A program made the position numbers and the translations under genes. 64,000 nucleotides of DNA, from NCBI GenBank assembly GCA_030549175.1, contig JAUKUA010000005.1:2046001-2110000 (forward strand). Direction: 5' to 3'. Below are positions 45,463 to 57,472 of this stretch, one piece after another. The stretch's first letter is position 1. Each line of letters opens with the position of its first letter. The notes under the pieces are model-generated. The model had not been told where the DNA came from. It ran no database searches and saw nothing but the letters and a program-made list of their open reading frames with translations. The DNA comes from Lasiosphaeris hirsuta. Taxonomy: Eukaryota > Ascomycota > Sordariomycetes > Sordariales > Lasiosphaeriaceae.

Positions 45463-47568
45463 AGAGCCGGATGCTGATTGGCTCCCTTTGGGGTTAAGGT
45501 GTACCCAGGCGTGCGCCGGGGCGTTTGCTGTGGTTGGCCGCTTTGAGATTACTTGGCAGCAATCCCTACAGCGTGGGGAGGGATGAAGGCGGGGGTGCAG
45601 CGAATCGACTCGAGCCCGAAATGTGTTGATTGCCTTGAACCCAAGACAGAGCCGATGGGTCTCAGGGAGGGGGCCAGTGGAGGGCCTATATGAATTTTCG
45701 GGTGCACGAAAATTTTTTGCACGTCGGCAAAGCTCAATGGTCTGAGTGGTTAAGTGTGGGTGTCGAGGTGTTATGCAGTGGCGAACGGTTATGTGACCCT
45801 GCAGGAAGAGATTTTTTAAGAAAAAAAATTTACTCGTGTGAATTATCGTGTATTATTTGGAGGCCGGGGAGGGTGGAAGACCTTGAAGATAAGGGGCTAA
45901 AATGGCGTTGTTGGACGGCCGAACTCTGCACAATGGAATTTTCCAGGATGTTGACTCGGCTGCCACTGCAAAAGTGCAACACAAGCAAGGTAGCGGAGCA
46001 GACGGTGCAGTGCGTCGTGAGACCAAGTGATGGGGGATTTTGCCTGGGGAGTCGTGACTTTGATAGGATTCCCTTGGGGCTGATGACAGTGTGCTGTGTG
46101 ATTGGTATTAGTGTTGGTCGAGGTGTTGTGTGACGACCGGGTGGTGGTTGACGTCGACTTTGAGTCCGCGGTCGAACAAGCTGAGGGTGATCTGCCGTGT
46201 GGTCGATCAATGACGAAGCTGGCGTGCACCACAGGAGAACCGCCAAGTTGTCAGAATACCAATTGGCTTTGGGAGAAAAAAAGTGACGAGATGGCAGAGA
46301 CGATGATGATGTTGAGGAACTTGGCGAGGCAACTAGCAACCTTTGCGACTGGGCAGGATGGTAGGTATAGACGATGTTGTGCGGTGATGGACGAGAAGTC
46401 TTCAGGAGCGTCTGGACTGTAGTGGCAGTGGGGAGTGATGTCGCGTGGATAGGACTCAGGAACGAGACGGCAATGCGATGGATGGGACAATTATAAGCAG
46501 GAAAGCAGAAACGACGTCCTGGCTCTTAGATAGTAATTGCTATCGGGGCTGGATGACTCTTTCGCAAAACTGGGTCCTGCTTTGGCTGGTGCTTCGACAA
46601 GTCGGCGTCGGTCGAGTGTCTGTCTTGCCGAGAACGGAGATCAGGGCGGTTGAGAGCTAGCCAATAGTCTTTCACCGTCAGCCGTCTGTGGTTCCCGTGG
46701 ACGCCCTTGGCCAGAACCCACAGTTTTCACTGAAGTGTCTGGGAGGGTGTGCAATAGCGGAATGCAGGGATGTGCACGCGCAATGTGTAGAAGCTTTTTT
46801 CAAGATGTTGTTCGTTTCTTGCTAGCCTGGGCTCAGGCGGCTGCCTTGTGGGTATGTGAGCTGCAGGAAAGGCAACGGAGAGAGTCAAGAAATGAGGGGG
46901 GGAGAAAAAGAGCAGATCAACTTGTGCTGGGAATGGGTTGCCAGTGCTTCTTGTATGGTCACGTATCCAACCTGGCGCCTCGATTATTAGCTAACAAGTC
47001 CAGTGTTTTGCAGCATCCCGAGAGGGGCTGAGAGGGGGTTTGTCACCACAGAGGGGGTGGGGTGAGATGGGCAACAAAAGATGGGGGAGAGCAGGCCCTT
47101 TTCGGTGGGACCAGCATGGTCCATCCCCGGGAAACCAAGGGTGTCAGTGCGGAAGGCGTGATCACCAATGTAAGCCCCCCCCCCTCCCGGCGGATTCGGG
47201 TGGAGAGTGCAGTTCGACTTCATCTAGGAAACCCACAATTGTTTTCTGCGAGACTGCGACGCTGCGCAGGATATTTACGAATCAACGGCCCGGCGCACAG
47301 GTGACAGAAGCCGTGGGGGGCATGATGGAATCGGCGGATGACGGGGTTGGCAGGCGGCGAGTATGTTGCCAGAATGTTGTGATATTCCCTAAACTCGCTG
47401 CCATCCCGTGCTCTCCACCAATGTCTCACAAAGCAAGTATTCAGGAACAGGCCGCAACTGGACTGCAAAACAGCACAAGGTGCGGACGTGTGCACTCACT
47501 GATACGGCACTTGATGTACCTTTTTGACCTGCATGCCACTTTTGATTTAAACATCAACTTTCTTTTCA

Positions 47569-47637
47569 TACACACACATACACACACACACACACACGCA
47601 CACCCACACACACACACACTCACGCACGCCACACACG
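47569..47637. repeat. CA microsatellite
   Basis: This is an imperfect (CA)n tract interrupted by CATA, CG and CC steps. It is non-coding. Confidence 0.9.
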
Positions 47638-50091
47638 CTGCACAAGCTACTCAACTAGTGTCGATGGAGGCAGACGGAAGCAGATGGCGGCCGAGCAATC
47701 GAACCATGGTGTGCTCGCAGTGCTCAGTGGAACCAGTTCAGGGCCAATCAGGGTGCATAGTATGAGATGCTGATGGACGATCTGGGGATTGCACACGCAT
47801 TCAGCAACGCGGACAGGGTCTTGCTATCCGACTTTTCAGGCACACGGTCGAGGTCATGGGCTCGACGCTGCCACAACGGCGGTCCCTCATCCACCACACC
47901 GAGCACGTTTCCCATCCAGTCGCAGTGGCCCATGCTCACCCCTTGGGTTGCCCCCAGGTGTTCGCGGCCCAGATTCAGCCTCCTTCGGCGCCCGGATGTG
48001 AGAATATTTTCCTTCTTTCGCAGCCGCCTAGCTTCCCCACCGCCACCACCACCACTCCCACCACCACAACAATTCCAACTTCCATTTCCACAAGTTCCCT
48101 CTCCCTTTCTCCGCTGACTAACGCCAGTACCAACGCCGGTCGCTCACCGTATCACGTACCCGTCAACGAGTTTCTGGCTGGCTGTCAGATGACGACCGTA
48201 GCTAAAGCCATCACGTCATGAGCCGCCCGGCCAAAGCTGACGCGGTGAGGTAGGGCGGTTCAGGTGAAAGGGGTGAAATTGTAACAATCTCACGCAGGTT
48301 TACTGTGCAATTCAGTACTGAAGTTCTCGGCGTTCCGCACAGCCCGGTTACCCAGCCATGACGGTTGGGACGACACTGGCGAGACGTGCTAGTTGCTGTC
48401 ATTTTCTAATCAAAATCCTGTCAGCTTCGATTCACACAGCTTAGAAACAGTCCCGCGTCCCACAGTCGCACAGTCTCACACAGTCTGGTCTCTGCCTAGG
48501 TAAGCATTGTTTGGTCGGGATCCACTTCCAAAATAAGTTCCATCCCATATCATCCCATCATCCCATCGTCACCCACAGCTGTGGGGGTGAAAACGACGAG
48601 TCGTCGCTTCGGATGAACAGGTGATTGATTGTGTCAGAAGGGGCTGGAGCCACGGCACCGTTGGCCCTGAACGGCGCCGGGCCCGGTTTCACCGCACAAT
48701 GGGGACTACAATTCCCTATGAAGAGAGAAGAAAACTCTTCTTTGTTTGACTATCCTCCGGCGGCCAATCCTCGGCGCATCGCCTGGAGCCCCACCGGTCG
48801 CTCGAGTTGCTCTCCACGTTAGACTGATATCTTGAGAAACAAAAAGTTGTCATCGTGTGTCAACTCGCCAATCTTACTAGACATAATGACTTTTTACATG
48901 CTCTTCCCAAGCTACCTTGCCTTGACTCCACGAGTAGAGCACAGTAGTGGAGGTAGCGGGTAGGCGGCGGTCCACATGCCTGCTGTGCAGCCATAATGCA
49001 CAGCTAGAGGCGCATTGACAATGTGGTCTAACGAGATGGCATCCAAGATCGGACCGCACCTGCTGTGTAGTGTTGGTAGGTCCCAGTATCTGTTGCCCCC
49101 TTCCTGGGTGCGCCATCCGATCTCCAACAGCTGGGACTGCCCCCCCCCCCCTCCCCCTTTGAGCGCCTGGGTAGCAACCCTCGCTACCTTGCCGTTGCAT
49201 GGCCTGCTCATGCCGGAAGGATGTTACCTGCCTCCAGAGGGCGGTTCTAGGAACTCTTGGGAGGGCTCGCAATATCAGGCCGTCTGTCCGAGCCGTCCAA
49301 GTCTTTTTTAGGTTCAGTGGGCGAAAGCGTGGGGGCTTCCATTGGGCCTTTCACGCGCGGGCCCAGCACCATTCTGTGGCCACCTATTCACACCATACCC
49401 ACTATCACAATGATAACCTAGGCAGGTCTAGGACTCCCAAACTTGGCACCAACACACACAATTGAGCAGATTAAGGATGAAACCGCAATCGGGAGATCTC
49501 CTCTGCTCAGCCATGATAGTTGCGCGGGTCGTGGTGGAGTCGCCCTCGTGTTTCCGCACGGCTAAAGTTCTCTGGTGTTTTCTTCTTCTCCTCTCGCGAA
49601 TGCGAGTAATCAATCAACCGCCCCGGCAATCTAGGCACGGTAGGGTTTGGAGCCCCAAGCGATGGCCTCCCCACGCCCGTTCAATATGGGCTAATACTTC
49701 CCGACTGCATTTCGACAATTGTCGACAGATGCTGCTGGACTCCCGGGTGATACCTGTTGCCATCCGCCTGTTGAGCTTGCCTGTGAATTTTCCCTAGGGC
49801 GACATGCGTATCGACACGTCCTGTGGCACCCCGGAAACAAGGGTTACTGGGCGGGACGGGGCTTGGCCAACAGCACCAGAACGAGTCTTGCATCTCCAGT
49901 TGGCAGTCTGGACAGCCTGTCGCGATCGAAACGAGTTGCACGCTCAGCAGAATCGGTATGTCGGGGGTGCAGTTATACAGCCCGGCATATCTTATCCCCG
50001 GTGCACCAATCCATCCCCAGCAGAGAAGTTGCTTTCGCGCCGCTTGCAGGTGATACGGTATAGCTGAGGCACTGATTATGCTGCTTCGTCG

Positions 50092-50118
50092 TCCAATTGC
50101 TCCAATTGCTCCAATTGA
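50092..50118. repeat. Three-copy 9-bp tandem repeat (TCCAATTGC)
   Basis: There are two perfect copies of TCCAATTGC and one copy ending in A. The MfeI-like CAATTG palindrome recurs every nine bases. Confidence 0.85.
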
Positions 50119-52136
50119 ATCCGCTCCGAGTCGACTCCGAGATCTGACGGCCCGGGATTTCATGGGCCCCAGGCAGAACGAACCAGAACAAGGCTTCCGC
50201 AATAAACAAATCTTCAACCCGTCCCGAGGCGGATACGGGTTTACAATGCTCTTTTTGTTGTTTTTTCCCTCCTTCCTATCCCTTTTCTGGCACTGTGGGG
50301 GAGGGGTCTCACGGAAGCAGAGAGGGCCCTGCAGCGTCGCAGCGAAGACGGGGAAAGATAACCGTCTTTACGGGGCGCGGCCACGATACGGCACGGCCCC
50401 TCTTCTCCTTTCCTGCTTCCCAGTCTCCCTCGCTATCCTGCCCCTTTGTTAGGGTCTTCCTTGCCCTTCGACACATAAATCCTCGGCCGATACAGATCTC
50501 TGCTGCAGGTACGCTAGGCGCCAGACGAGTCCAGGACCGGTAAATCCTTATCTGAGGGAAGGGGGGGGGGGGGGGCCGGGCACGCGGGTGATGGGCTCTA
50601 TTACGCAGCCGGTCCCTGTGGGACTTGTGTCCGGATGCACCACCCACCTATGCAGCCTCGGCGTTCCGACAGTTGCTGCCGTTGACTCTGGGGTCGGATG
50701 TCGACAAAGGGTTAGGGGTTTAGAGGAGGGAGGGGGGGGTGGTCGAGGCGGGGGCGCACACTGGCTCCAGCTTCAAACGTGATTGCTTCCGTACAGGAGG
50801 AGAAATCCCGAAGAAGCCCGATGCGCTCCTATTTTCCGCCTTCAAGCCATCGCCTTCGTCAATTATGCCGAGCGCAGCATGCATTCGCCTTCGCTGCCAC
50901 CTCGCTGTGGAGAGCAAGGACGTGCAAACAAGGTCATCGCCGATTCGAGGTGCGGCATCCGGACGGAACCGACGCTTCCTCGTTCAGCTCAGCTGCTCGC
51001 ACTGCATAGTGGAAAGATGACGATGTGTGTACGCTTTGCTGCGATAAGCCTGCGATTAGGGCCTGAACCTTTCCGGTCTCGCGCCGATCAGGGACCTTGA
51101 TGCCCCGTCCGCTTCTTATCTCTACCTTCTTCGCCGAGAAGCTGTCCGGCCGATAAGGGTATCAACAGCAATCATGCGAAGCGCATTGCCTGTTTTGCTG
51201 TGGATCTAGGCTGTTCTTGGCTTACACGTGTTCGTCAAGGTGCGTGCTGCGTCTTTGGTGTGTCTGGAGTAGAAAAGTTCCATGTGTTTTGAGATGCCGC
51301 TAAGAAGGTGGCGAAAGTCCCGACAGTTCGGACCCGTGATGGCGGCACGTTGAAACGGACGGACGGCTCGACCGTGGGATTCGGGCTTAGTGAGGTGCTG
51401 AACATTCAGACTGACTGACTCATCCTAAACACCCCCGTTCATACCGCGCCCGTGGCATCGCCAACGTTTCCCTAGTGAGCTGGGGAGATTTGGAAGAGTG
51501 CAACTCCGACATCGCGGAATACACTCGGCTTTAGCGGCGAGACGTCTACCTTCGGCTTCCGGCGGCGAATGTTCACTTGGCCATGTCTGCGTGCGCCGAA
51601 GTCGGCCCCCCTTCTCGAAGCTGGGCCCTCCATATGCGAGACAAAGTGATATGACATTATTAGATGAACAGGGTGTGTGGTACGTGGAGAAGGCGACCAG
51701 TGACCAGGAAGGGTGTTCGTATTGACATGCCCCTGGCCTTCGTTGGTCTTCTTCCGTCATGGCGATGGCGCCACCGTGATTGACATAGGCATGTATGTAC
51801 TGTATGTACGTGTGCGTATACGCCAACTACATCATACATCATGGCGTCCCGTTCGAAACCAGCAGCGGAGACTCGGTCAGGGAAAGTGCTCGGCACGTTG
51901 CGTATTGCTCAGTGCTCACCGAATGCCGCTCCCGCCCATCTCGATCCCAATCTCGACACCCCTGAGCCCCGAGATAAGAAGCGGAGCGTACTGTAGTTGC
52001 GCGTTTCATTTCCCGGTGAATTCCCATATATCCGTGTTGCCTGGTATCTACCCGAGCAGAATCACAATGCATGTGTACACTGCCGAAAAGAGAATGACGT
52101 GCAGGAATGAAGCAACAAGTGGCCCTCTCACGCCCC

Positions 52137-54849
52137 TCACCGGTGATAGTACGTCTGGTGCGTCTGGTGCGTCCGTGCAACCACGGCATCCCACCCTGGA
52201 CTTCCGCTTGAGACCGAATCCCCGGTCCCGGTTATGCCTGTTCCCGTTCCCGTTCCACCCCCTGCGCCTATCCCCGTGTCCCCCGGATTGCTTATGATAA
52301 CAGAAGGTGTGTCCCCTCGTTCCGGCTCGGTACTCAACTCATGCAGCGGGATCGTGCTGAGCTCCTGCGGCTCCTGCGGTATCACAGGCGTGCCTGGGCT
52401 CACCGGTAGGACTGGGGAGTGCGAGTAGCCTGGGTACCGCGCATACCCCCCCTCCCTCACCGGACTGATCCCGAGACCTAAGCCCGCCCCGGATCCGGAC
52501 CCGGTGCTGGTATGGCCTACCACTGGCGAGGGAACCCGCACCCACAGCCGCCCTTCCGAGTCGATTTTGGTGTGTGGCTCACCGGACCCGCTCCCGCTGC
52601 TGCCGCCATATAGACTCGGACTCACGGCGTGCCTGGTGTTGACCAGTTCATACGTCAGCCCGTCTGGCGGATGCCAGACGTTCGACCCCGGTACCGGTTG
52701 TGCCTCTAGCTCGGCCGGGGGTCCTCTGAATGCTGACGAAGGCTGCCGCTGGAATGGGCTGATGGGCAAGGAGGAATTCCTGCTCGGCGCGTATGATGCG
52801 GTATTCGCCGTGCTACGGCGGCTCCATGGCCCGCTAAAGCTAGTCATGGCTCTAACGCCTGCGCTGGATGCCGTTTCGGCGCCGGCGCCGGTGCCGCTGG
52901 GGGTGATAGGCCCTGCCTCCCTACTGCGGCGCCGGTGTCGATGAATGAACCAAAAACAGCCCATGAGCGCGGCGATTAGCGCAGATCCGGCTCCAACAAC
53001 GATTCCAGCGATGGCGCCGTTTGATAGATGTATCCTCTCACTAGCGTCGCTTGTGTTGGTAGCGGTGGCGATCGGTCGAGTCGGGGTGCGAACCGCGATG
53101 TTGGCCTTGCGCGTCATCAGGACTTGCAGATCAGGGTTGCTGAAACCGGTTGCGGGTGCCGTTTTGGTCGCTCCGCCGGCGGCAGACCCCCCAACGGCGC
53201 TGATGATGATGCCGGGCACGGCGTACGACGTCAGATTCGACCGGAAAAGCTTCCAAGATGCCTTGTCGGGGTTTTGTTGGCCCATGTCGAGGTTATGCGA
53301 ACCAAACTGATCAGGCACATCGCACTGGTCGCTCAGGGGGAACGTTCCCCCTATTATTATCAACTGGGCGCCGTCGATGACATTACAAGACAGCGAGTGG
53401 TGAGGGTATTGGCCCGTTCCGTTCGTGTCTGGATACATTTTGATCCTAGGAGATTGTCAGCACCCACTCTCCACCCTCGTTCCTTCTCGGTATCGACAGC
53501 AGGGAGGCCGGCAGGAAATGCATACCATTGGAACGACGGAATCGAGAGAATGTAGACATCATCAAAACCCGCCGTCTCAGGTGGCATTCCCGAGCCACCG
53601 TAGAGGTATCTGGTTGCGCATGTCAGCCCCAAGCCCAGCACACAGGCAGTAATCACGGGGTAGGGATATGGCTTACATGTTATAACTCGACTGATCCCGC
53701 GCCCATGCCGCGCCGGCGCAGAATCGCCTCCTCATAGGAGGGACGTCTCCGGTCGCGTTCTGCGTGTACCACTTGGAACTGAGGACGTCGAAGAGAAAGA
53801 TCTCTTCCATCGGCTGGCCGGTCGTGGTCCCGTTGAAATACAGATCTTGGACCCCCCCGAAGTATACCAACATCCCGCCATCGCCAATTGGGATAAATAC
53901 CATGGAACCGCCCGCCCTCCGCACCGAGTCGGGCCCAGTGATATTAAAGAAAGAGTTGGTCGCCATGTCGTACTTGATCATGTTAGAGCTTGCGATTGGG
54001 GGGCCGGGCCAGCCCAGGATCGAGTTATTCGACATCCATCCCCCGTAGTAGTACCCCTCGCCCCTCTCGGAAACTGAGGCGCCTGCGCCGTATGAAATTC
54101 CGTTAACGGTCGGGTGCCCCGGGGTCCCAAACGATACCCATTCCTTGTTGATGGTATCGAATGACCAGAGCGTAAAAAATGGTGCCGGGGGGTTCTGGGC
54201 GAATTCACCGCCGAACAGGTAGAATCTCTTATTTACGTCGTCAACCCATAGCGTGCCTCCATTGACGGTAGGGATTGTGTTGTTCTTGGAAAGATTCGCA
54301 TAGAGCTGTGGCATGCCACCTGAGCCGGTGACATCAAGGTCTTGATAGGCGAGGCCAGTGCCTCCATTCCCAAAGTGTCAGTACCGATCGGTAGGTTGAG
54401 GGTGACGAGAGATTGCAGCCTATCTGACATCCAGTGGCCGACAAAGTCGTATTGATAGGTATACAATTGGGGGGGGGGGGGGGGGAAGACCCCTAGTCTG
54501 GTATCCAGATGAAGGAGATCTACTCACTTGTGTAGTTGGCGGGGTACTGAGACAAGGGATTATAATTGATAAACCCCCCATCGATATACAACTTCCTGTC
54601 AATGACGGCAGTCTGATGTCCAAATCGTCTGCAGAAATTCTTGATGGGGTCGAGTTGTGCCGCCGATCCATCAACAAACAGGACTAGGGGTAAAAGTCCA
54701 AATGATATCCACACCATAGCTAGGAGCGAGAGCGGCTTGAAATGGCCCAAACTCGGCCACGAAAACCCGCATCGGCCCTGGCGACGCCTTATCGGCTGGC
54801 TCTCCGTACCGGCTCGGAGCGGCTGGAGCGGCTGAGCAGATGATTTCAT
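52137..54849 (-). CDS. Kelch-repeat type I membrane protein
   Basis: This is a secreted-side kelch beta-propeller protein with one membrane span, a family found widely in filamentous ascomycetes; its role is not established. Minus-strand exons are 54849-54528, 54361-53677, 53609-53526 and 53445-52137, giving 799 residues. The first intron (166 nt) contains the G17 tract, an ACTGAC branch site and a GGAG acceptor, and restores ANYT-STGLAYQDLDV. Kelch-type motifs include RKLYIDGGFINYNP, KRFYLFGGEF, GMLVYFGGVQ, IYLYGGSGMPPE and QLIIIGGTFPL. A hydrophobic segment (about residues 41-60) is a signal anchor; starting at Met45 (54717) would make a classic signal peptide. Another hydrophobic segment, AIAGIVVGAGSALIAALMG, is at about 507-531, followed by basic RHRRRS. 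The cytosolic tail of about 260 residues is rich in Ser, Pro and Gly with a Gly-Thr repeat. Confidence 0.85.
54469..54485. repeat. Run of 17 guanines in a kelch-gene intron
   Basis: On the gene's strand this is C17 within intron 1. It makes the local frames unreliable but lies outside the predicted exons. Confidence 0.9.
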
Positions 54850-56386
54850 GCCAGGAAAGTGAGACAGTAAGCCATGCTCCGTGTATTGTAGACGGCGACG
54901 ATAAATCCGCCTTGAGGTGTCGAAACGGATCTACAGTAACAAAATTGGACCTGAGTGGTGAGATGAAAGAGAGAGAGAGAGAGAGGGCGAGAAAGTTCTT
55001 ACAGAGCCCACTGCAACCGTCACGCAAGGCCTCGCAGCGAGGCCGAGTGTAGAAAGGCCTCGAAGGACGGCAGCCGCTTTGGGATGTGCCCTGGGATGCG
55101 CCCTTGCTACCCATTCCATTCAGGGAATGAGTCTTAGCGAATGGCCAGCCATCCTGTATGCTGTACATAATATCACCCACGTTACACATGCAATCCATTT
55201 CAGCAATTGCCTCACCACTTGTTGGCGTTGAGGGGGGTTCGGCTGCTTGAGGAGGGGGGTGGATGTCAGCCACGCGCCCAAGCAAAGCGCCGATCGCATG
55301 GATTCCCCGCGATACGGGCTGCCTGGTCACCTCGGCGGTGCTTTTGCGTTGACTGCGGTGCCGCAATGAAGTGAACTTCGTGTTGGGGTCGAATATACCG
55401 ATTCTGATTGGCTGCTAATTTACACTCAAGGCAAAGTCTCCCTCTCCAAGGCCTGGATATCGAGGGAACAGAAGCCTGAGCGATTGTGCTGACGCACCCA
55501 TAGTGACGTTGTACGATACCGGGTCTGTACTAAGTGATAGTGATGTTCTGCCGACATACAGGCTGAAGGGTAGCAGCATATCGTATCGTAGTACTTCCTG
55601 GACGAGTACCTCGGGGTTCTTCCTCTCACTTCAAGATGATGGCGCACTGGGTTCAACGGTCGAACTTGGCGAGAAGAGCGATCTCAACCTGGTGATTCAA
55701 TGCCTCAAACCACCAATCCACATCGTTATGGTGTTCGTTTGATAATTCGGAGGCTCCAGCCTTGATGACAATGGGAGTGTAGACTAGGCATTCCTTTTGG
55801 CACCACGTCCGCCGGTAGAGTTACCCTTTTTGCCATTTCCCCCAGGATGACGCTGTTTTGCTCGACATGTGGCGTTGCTGAATGATCGCCAATTCCCTAG
55901 ACGTCCATCCCACCCGCCTCTCTTTCAAATCTTCTATATAATTGGTGGTGGAGTTATTCATGAAAACCGGTCGGGGTTGTAACAAGAAGGACTCGGGAAT
56001 GGTGAAAGAGGCCTGAAAAGCCGAGGTAAGATACACCGGTGTTTGAGCCTGCTCAAAATGGGGACTCGCTCGCCAAAAACGGCAGTCCAGACACCTACAT
56101 CCGTATCGTTTGTCCTTCACGGCCCCAACCCATAACATGCCGATGCTCTCGGATTCGTAGCGGCAGCTAGTGGTGAGAAATCATCGGATTCACTTCTCGT
56201 TGTATCGAGCTGTATCACCTGATGATAGGCAAGGTGTTGCGGTCGGAAGATGAGCTCCAAATAACATACCCAGTAACTAACGTTAAATAGTCGCTTGTAC
56301 TTATGGCTGGCTGCGTAGTGACCGATGTTGGCAGAGGGGGTGAGAAACAGAAGAATGGATGCGGGCAAAAATGGCTTGAGGTGCTT
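54850..56386. other. Intergenic region upstream of the kelch gene
   Basis: This 1.54 kb lies between the kelch start and the end of the next minus-strand gene. A (GA)n run lies at about 54967-54985. The 231-codon frame spanning its left part overlaps the kelch signal region in another frame and is a shadow. No other gene was seen. Confidence 0.5.
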
Positions 56387-57472
56387 TTAGGTACAAGTAC
56401 CAAGATGCCTATCAGTCCACCCCTTTGTAAAGCGGCCCTCAAGTACTTGAACTGCAGGGTTCGACATCAAATCAAAGCTGAAATTCCGGGTTTTCAGGTT
56501 GTAGGAGACATTTTTCAGGAAAACTAGAACCTTGATTGCATTTTTCTCGTCTTCTAGTAGGCGCTCATGTCGTGTACATGCAGTGACGACTTCATCGGCG
56601 CACCGTGATACGATGATGCGACCCTCGTCGGTCTGAAGCAATGGTACGATAAGCCGCTGCGTTTGCTGGAACCCAGCTGTGCTTAAGAGCTTCTTGAAGT
56701 TCTGGTTGGTCTTCATCAAGGCTTTCTCTGAGTCCTGGTTAGCCTCTTGTTGAACATTTGGCTCGAGTTGCAATTCATGTTGGCTTTCCAACCGGCGGAG
56801 AAGGACTTGAACAGCGAGTGGAGTATCCTCGGCAATGCGATCCCAGACACCGATGGAACGGAGGAATGTGATATCTAGGGAACCGAAATTTAAGTCATCA
56901 CGCGCTCTTGGAAGGGCAGGTGTTTGTTGCGGAAGCAAGTCATCTGAGACGACACCCAAGAAAGCAACTGAAAAGATATCGCGTTCTGTTAATTGGCGGT
57001 GGTCAAACTGAAACAGTTTTCTCTTCCAGTGTGCCCGCGAAAGCTTCACTTCATGCTTGAATTCGGAGGCCCGTTGAAGGATTGCAGAGGCAGCTGGGGT
57101 TTGCGACCATATCTTTCGCTGCTCGGAGTCATCCTGTTCATTGTAGTCGCGGGTGAGGTTCTTGCGTTCGTCGATGAGGTCCACGATGAGAGCGGTAGCC
57201 TGGTAGGGTTTACGAAGTTTTGGTTTGGGAGGCTTTGTCCACTTTGGAATTACATCCCATCTCGACTTGCGTGGTGCATGCTTGTGTGGTTTGGTTCCCA
57301 CCGACCGCATCGCAACCGCGAGGGGAAACCGTTGTCGTGATGAAGTATGTGAAAGGGGCCTCAGAGCGCCTGAGAGGATGGGATTGTTGCAGCATATCAT
57401 CTGGATCTGAACCCTCCCGTTTGAGCTAGGAAAGCTAATGCTATGGTGGACCGAGGAGAGGAAAATGCACAA
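56387..57472 (-). CDS. Unrecognised protein with possible mitochondrial leader
   Basis: This is an open frame of 361 codons without an intron. I do not recognise the family. It looks genuine because the composition is protein-like and no other reading of the same DNA is better. The start is uncertain between 57472 and the second Met at 57400. The latter gives an N-terminus rich in Arg, Ser and Leu with few acidic residues (MRSVGTKPHKHAPRKSRWDV region), compatible with mitochondrial import. The middle contains a basic stretch KLSRAHWKRKLFQFDHRQL and a segment ERDIFSVAFLGVVSDDLLP. The C-terminal part is helical, with EDEKNAIKVLVFLKNVSYNL. No membrane span is evident. It is divergent from SYF2. 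Confidence 0.6.
   Translation of the reverse strand: MCIFLSSVHHSISFPSSNGRVQIQMICCNNPILSGALRPLSHTSSRQRFPLAVAMRSVGTKPHKHAPRKSRWDVIPKWTKPPKPKLRKPYQATALIVDLIDERKNLTRDYNEQDDSEQRKIWSQTPAASAILQRASEFKHEVKLSRAHWKRKLFQFDHRQLTERDIFSVAFLGVVSDDLLPQQTPALPRARDDLNFGSLDITFLRSIGVWDRIAEDTPLAVQVLLRRLESQHELQLEPNVQQEANQDSEKALMKTNQNFKKLLSTAGFQQTQRLIVPLLQTDEGRIIVSRCADEVVTACTRHERLLEDEKNAIKVLVFLKNVSYNLKTRNFSFDLMSNPAVQVLEGRFTKGWTDRHLGTCT

Larger units (their letters stand above)
45463..52136. other. 6.7 kb gene-poor region upstream of the Ecl1-like gene
   Basis: No supported gene was found. The region holds an inverted repeat and a tRNA-like A-box at about 45690-45820, a CA microsatellite (47569-47637), a 12 C run (49140-49151), a three-copy 9-bp repeat (50092-50118) and a 15 G run (50561-50575). 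The frames here are shadows with repetitive composition. It is the 5' flank of the Ecl1-like gene and the 3' flank of the kelch gene. Confidence 0.55.

Noticed and set aside
45690..46133. 147-codon + strand ORF
   Set aside because: It runs through the hairpin and tRNA-like segment and T/A-rich stretches, and has no family resemblance.
51416..51422. TGACTCA (Gcn4/CPC1 site)
   Set aside because: It is far from any gene start and single; a chance occurrence is expected in DNA of this length.
54385..54468. Additional kelch exon or frameshift between exons 1 and 2
   Set aside because: A single GT-AG intron 54527-54362 with an ACTGAC branch site explains the gap and gives the more family-like junction.
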